This document shows positions 7,360 through 9,264 of a DNA stretch of 9,264 bases, piece after piece; within the stretch, counting starts at the first letter, position 1; each line of letters opens with the position of its first letter. The stretch is taken from assembly GCA_965603115.1 (NCBI GenBank), contig CBFDBT010000107.1, forward strand, positions 1 to 9,264, read 5' to 3'. This stretch comes from CBFDBT01 sp965603115 (lineage in GTDB: Bacteria; Pseudomonadota; Alphaproteobacteria; Sphingomonadales; Kordiimonadaceae). Below the pieces are notes generated by a model that was not told the DNA's origin, did no database searches, and worked only from the letters and a program-made list of their open reading frames with translations. The position numbers and the translations under genes were made by a program.

Positions 7360-8132
7360 TTATATTTAGGTTCATAAAAGCTGCTATCCACAAATTTCAT
7401 TGCGCCAAGTTGAGCCTCATCAATTAAAAAATATAAATCTACAATTGGTGGCCTGATTTTCTTAATAATTGAGTATTCTTGGACAATTCGAACAGTTTGG
7501 ATTAAATTCTTATTACCAGTTTCTCTTTCTACTATTCCAATTTTTTTAGCTACTTTCATGACAACTAAATCTGGCTTTATACAGTCGTACCCTAAGTGCA
7601 TCAATAGATGTAACAGTGATGTTGTAGAACGAAAAAATGGGACTTTATTCATTTCCATTATTTTTTGCAATTTCTTAAAGCCTGTCCAAAATAAAGTAAT
7701 ATCATCACTATTTTTGATTTTTTTTGGAATTCCAGTATCTGCCAACAGGGCACTAAAATCACCAATGCTTTTCATTTTTCTAGCTAAAGTTACTAAGTGA
7801 AATAACTTCGCTTGTTGTCTAATTCCTAAAATTTTGGTCCAATATTTATCAGCAAGATCACATGGGTTCATCTTAGCCACTTTATCAATTTCGAAATTCG
7901 CAAATATTTCTTTAAAAATCCCAGAATCTATTATTTTTTCAACAAGATTTGATTTGGAACTTTGGCTAAAAGCAATCAAATGCACAAAAATTTCAAATAA
8001 TTTCTGATTTGTTAAATCCGTTGTAGCTTCCTTATTATTTCTTAAATCATATTCAGGTTGAAATGTTTCTTTGTTTTTAAACTGGTCTATTCTTATAATT
8101 ATTTTATCAATACTATCATAAATCTCATTCAT
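7353..8132 (-). CDS. HhH-GPD superfamily, 3-methyladenine DNA glycosylase I (Tag)-like protein, 259 aa
   Basis: Probably a base-excision DNA glycosylase. The N-terminal 40 residues are charged and family-poor. The Tag-like core starts near 41 with a helix rich in hydrophobics and Ser/Gln (LFEIFVHLIAFSQSS, 45-59). Next come IFKEIFANFEIDKVAKM (72-88), matching the Tag pattern R/K-x-AF-x-x-F-D-x-x-x-V-A, and ILGIRQQAKLFHL (101-113), the counterpart of the IRN-x-x-K-I segment. GYDCIKPDLVVMKVAKKIGI (181-200) fits the KPD-type hairpin region. The zinc ligands of E. coli Tag (Cys at the extreme N-terminus, His/Cys near the C-terminus) are not evident, so this is a divergent relative. The ATG is four bases after the stop of the DUF2779 gene, with GGAGG eight bases upstream inside that gene's last codons. 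Sampled lines are about 25-37% GC, lower than its partner. The fold call is fair; the substrate base is unknown. Confidence 0.62.
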   Translation of the reverse strand: MNEIYDSIDKIIIRIDQFKNKETFQPEYDLRNNKEATTDLTNQKLFEIFVHLIAFSQSSKSNLVEKIIDSGIFKEIFANFEIDKVAKMNPCDLADKYWTKILGIRQQAKLFHLVTLARKMKSIGDFSALLADTGIPKKIKNSDDITLFWTGFKKLQKIMEMNKVPFFRSTTSLLHLLMHLGYDCIKPDLVVMKVAKKIGIVERETGNKNLIQTVRIVQEYSIIKKIRPPIVDLYFLIDEAQLGAMKFVDSSFYEPKYKC

Positions 8133-8145
8133 ATATTTATCCTCC
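8133..8145 (-). promoter_or_regulatory. coupled Shine-Dalgarno inside the upstream gene's last codons
   Basis: On the minus strand the DUF2779 gene ends GGA GGA TAA, and this GGAGG (8145-8141) is the Shine-Dalgarno of the glycosylase gene, eight bases before its ATG (8132-8130). Ribosomes ending the first gene sit on the start site of the second, so translation is probably coupled and the two products made together. No other start codon lies between this ATG and the upstream in-frame TAG (8153-8151). Confidence 0.8.
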
Positions 8146-9264
8146 CATTTCTAATAATTTTTGGTGGATCAAGGTCGTTCCAAGAGTATCATTTTGGCAA
8201 TATTTTTTCATGGCCGTCCGCAGTTCTTTTCGGCTGATGCCATCAGGCAATTCACCTGTTATCATTTGGATGTAAGCCTCGACGGCTTGACCCCCATGAG
8301 CAACACCATCAAGATTATCATAGCTAAAGTCTTCAGAAATCGAGGGGCCAACATTCTTTAATGAGAATAATCCGCCAGACATGGATTTTTTAGAAATCAT
8401 TTTCCTTAAGACAACATGATTTCTAAAAACAACTAACAAGTCTACCATTCTATCTAAAATGTCTGTTAAGACTGGGGCTAAATCTGTAAAAGTTTCAATC
8501 AACTTTTTCATCACTGGGCCTTCAGCGCCAATATGCCAAACCATTATAGGTTCATTTCCTCCCTTAAAGAGTTTAACCAAACGTTCAGCAAATTCACGGC
8601 GCGGATCTACATTCCCCTCGGCCAGGAATTCATCAATATGATCATAGCTGCCATCCGCGTTTAATCGGTGAGCAGAATATTGAAAGGGGACATTTTCAAA
8701 AGGCTTGGTGCCCTCATAAAAGGTGATAGCATTTTGAGCAAGATATTCAAAATCTAAGTGGATTGCAGGAAGAGAAATACCCGCCAAAACGGACTTTAAG
8801 GCAGAATCAACAATATCAGCATTTTCATGAACCGCTTGAATCATACGTTTTTGTGGTTCTTTTAATGCATCTTCTAGGGCCATATCTGAAAGGGTGTGTT
8901 TTCCCTCCGCCTTTAGGTGGTTCAATTGTTTGCCAGAGGGCCAATAAAGAATATCAACCCAATCCTCAGGCTTGTACGCGGTACAGCTATCCCAAAACGG
9001 GCAAGCATCACCTGGCATTTTATTACATTTTGACTTTGCGGGCTCTGATGTTGGTTCAACCGCATCGGCCAAGATGCCCATATAGGTTTTAATCTCGGTT
9101 TTGATATTAATTCCAAGGGATTGAACTTCGCCCATAACCTCCTCTCTAATCAAAAAGGTATCAATATCTAGGTTTGGATATGGGGTGCCATCATAGGTGT
9201 TATTGACAAAAATCAATTCGACCGAAGTCACTTGAACACCAGCGCCAGTAACAACATAATGTTG
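8137..9264 (-). CDS. DUF2779 family DnaQ-like (DEDD) exonuclease with cysteine cluster, partial at 5' end
   Basis: A likely 3'-5' exonuclease of the DUF2779 family. The frame has no stop between 9231 and the window end (codons read QHYVVTGAGVQ just before the GTG at 9231), so that GTG is not the real start and the N-terminus is missing. Counting from that GTG, C69, C77 and C83 (CNKMPGDACPFWDSC) fit the last three ligands of a Fe-S cluster of the Cas4/AddB type; the fourth would be upstream. DUF2779 hallmarks follow: HLDFEYLAQ with D160 and E162, FYEGTKPFENVPFQYSAH (171-188), VDPRREFAERL (208-218), RMVDLLVVFR with D264, GLFSLKNVGPSI with the Ser-x-Lys element (287-298), and YCQNDTL with D348. 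These give the D-E-D-D metal ligands. Where the family often has Tyr-Asn-x-x-Phe-Glu, this protein has WHIGAEGP (232-239), keeping the Glu. It shares a coupled operon with the glycosylase gene. Confidence 0.82.
   Translation of the reverse strand, partial: QHYVVTGAGVQVTSVELIFVNNTYDGTPYPNLDIDTFLIREEVMGEVQSLGINIKTEIKTYMGILADAVEPTSEPAKSKCNKMPGDACPFWDSCTAYKPEDWVDILYWPSGKQLNHLKAEGKHTLSDMALEDALKEPQKRMIQAVHENADIVDSALKSVLAGISLPAIHLDFEYLAQNAITFYEGTKPFENVPFQYSAHRLNADGSYDHIDEFLAEGNVDPRREFAERLVKLFKGGNEPIMVWHIGAEGPVMKKLIETFTDLAPVLTDILDRMVDLLVVFRNHVVLRKMISKKSMSGGLFSLKNVGPSISEDFSYDNLDGVAHGGQAVEAYIQMITGELPDGISRKELRTAMKKYCQNDTLGTTLIHQKLLEMGG

Noticed and set aside
8763..9092. 109-codon plus-strand open frame
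   Set aside because: It is antisense to the DUF2779 cysteine region and shows no recognisable protein features.
9229..9231. GTG as the start codon of the DUF2779 gene
   Set aside because: The frame stays open to the window end and the residues before the GTG continue a plausible protein, so the gene begins outside the window.
1..9264. tRNA, rRNA, CRISPR array, insertion sequence or att site
   Set aside because: No cloverleaf, regularly spaced repeat, transposase motif or long terminal inverted repeat was visible on either strand.

Overview
The window looks like an accessory stretch of a Gram-negative, probably proteobacterial, chromosome of moderate GC. Sampled 60-base lines run from about 25% to 50% GC. 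Genes start at ATG behind clear Shine-Dalgarno sequences. The largest product has wide extracytoplasmic segments with paired cysteines, which fits a periplasm. I cannot name the genus. There are five protein genes, two of them cut by the window edges. I see no RNA genes, insertion sequences or CRISPR arrays.

Left part, plus strand (1-1548): the 3' end of an alpha/beta-hydrolase (lipase/acyltransferase-like, with the catalytic Asp and His present). It is followed after 29 bases by a 403-residue protein with a beta/gamma-crystallin-like N-terminus and a predicted beta-propeller-like remainder. The spacing suggests one transcript. A 133-base gap with a perfect 8-base inverted repeat leads into the next gene.

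Centre, plus strand (1682-7210): one 1842-residue multi-pass membrane protein. It has about 12 membrane segments and three extracytoplasmic regions: a long coiled-coil plus Cache-like region, a dCache-like region, and a smaller third region. The cytoplasmic C-terminal module resembles a STAND-type NTPase core that has lost its Walker A motif, followed by a winged-helix-like segment and a final membrane hairpin. This looks like a signal receptor of an uncharacterised family and is the most notable gene here.

Right part, minus strand (7353-9264): a two-gene unit convergent with the receptor. A DUF2779 DnaQ-like (DEDD) exonuclease with a cysteine cluster runs off the right edge. It is translationally coupled (4 bases between stop and start, Shine-Dalgarno inside its last codons) to a very AT-rich HhH-GPD/Tag-like DNA glycosylase. 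Together they suggest a DNA repair or DNA-targeting defence pair. The 142-base convergent gap holds overlapping inverted repeats that may act as a terminator or a switchable structure.

The left/centre block and the right block probably work independently. The first looks like envelope sensing with a hydrolase and a binding protein, the second like DNA processing.
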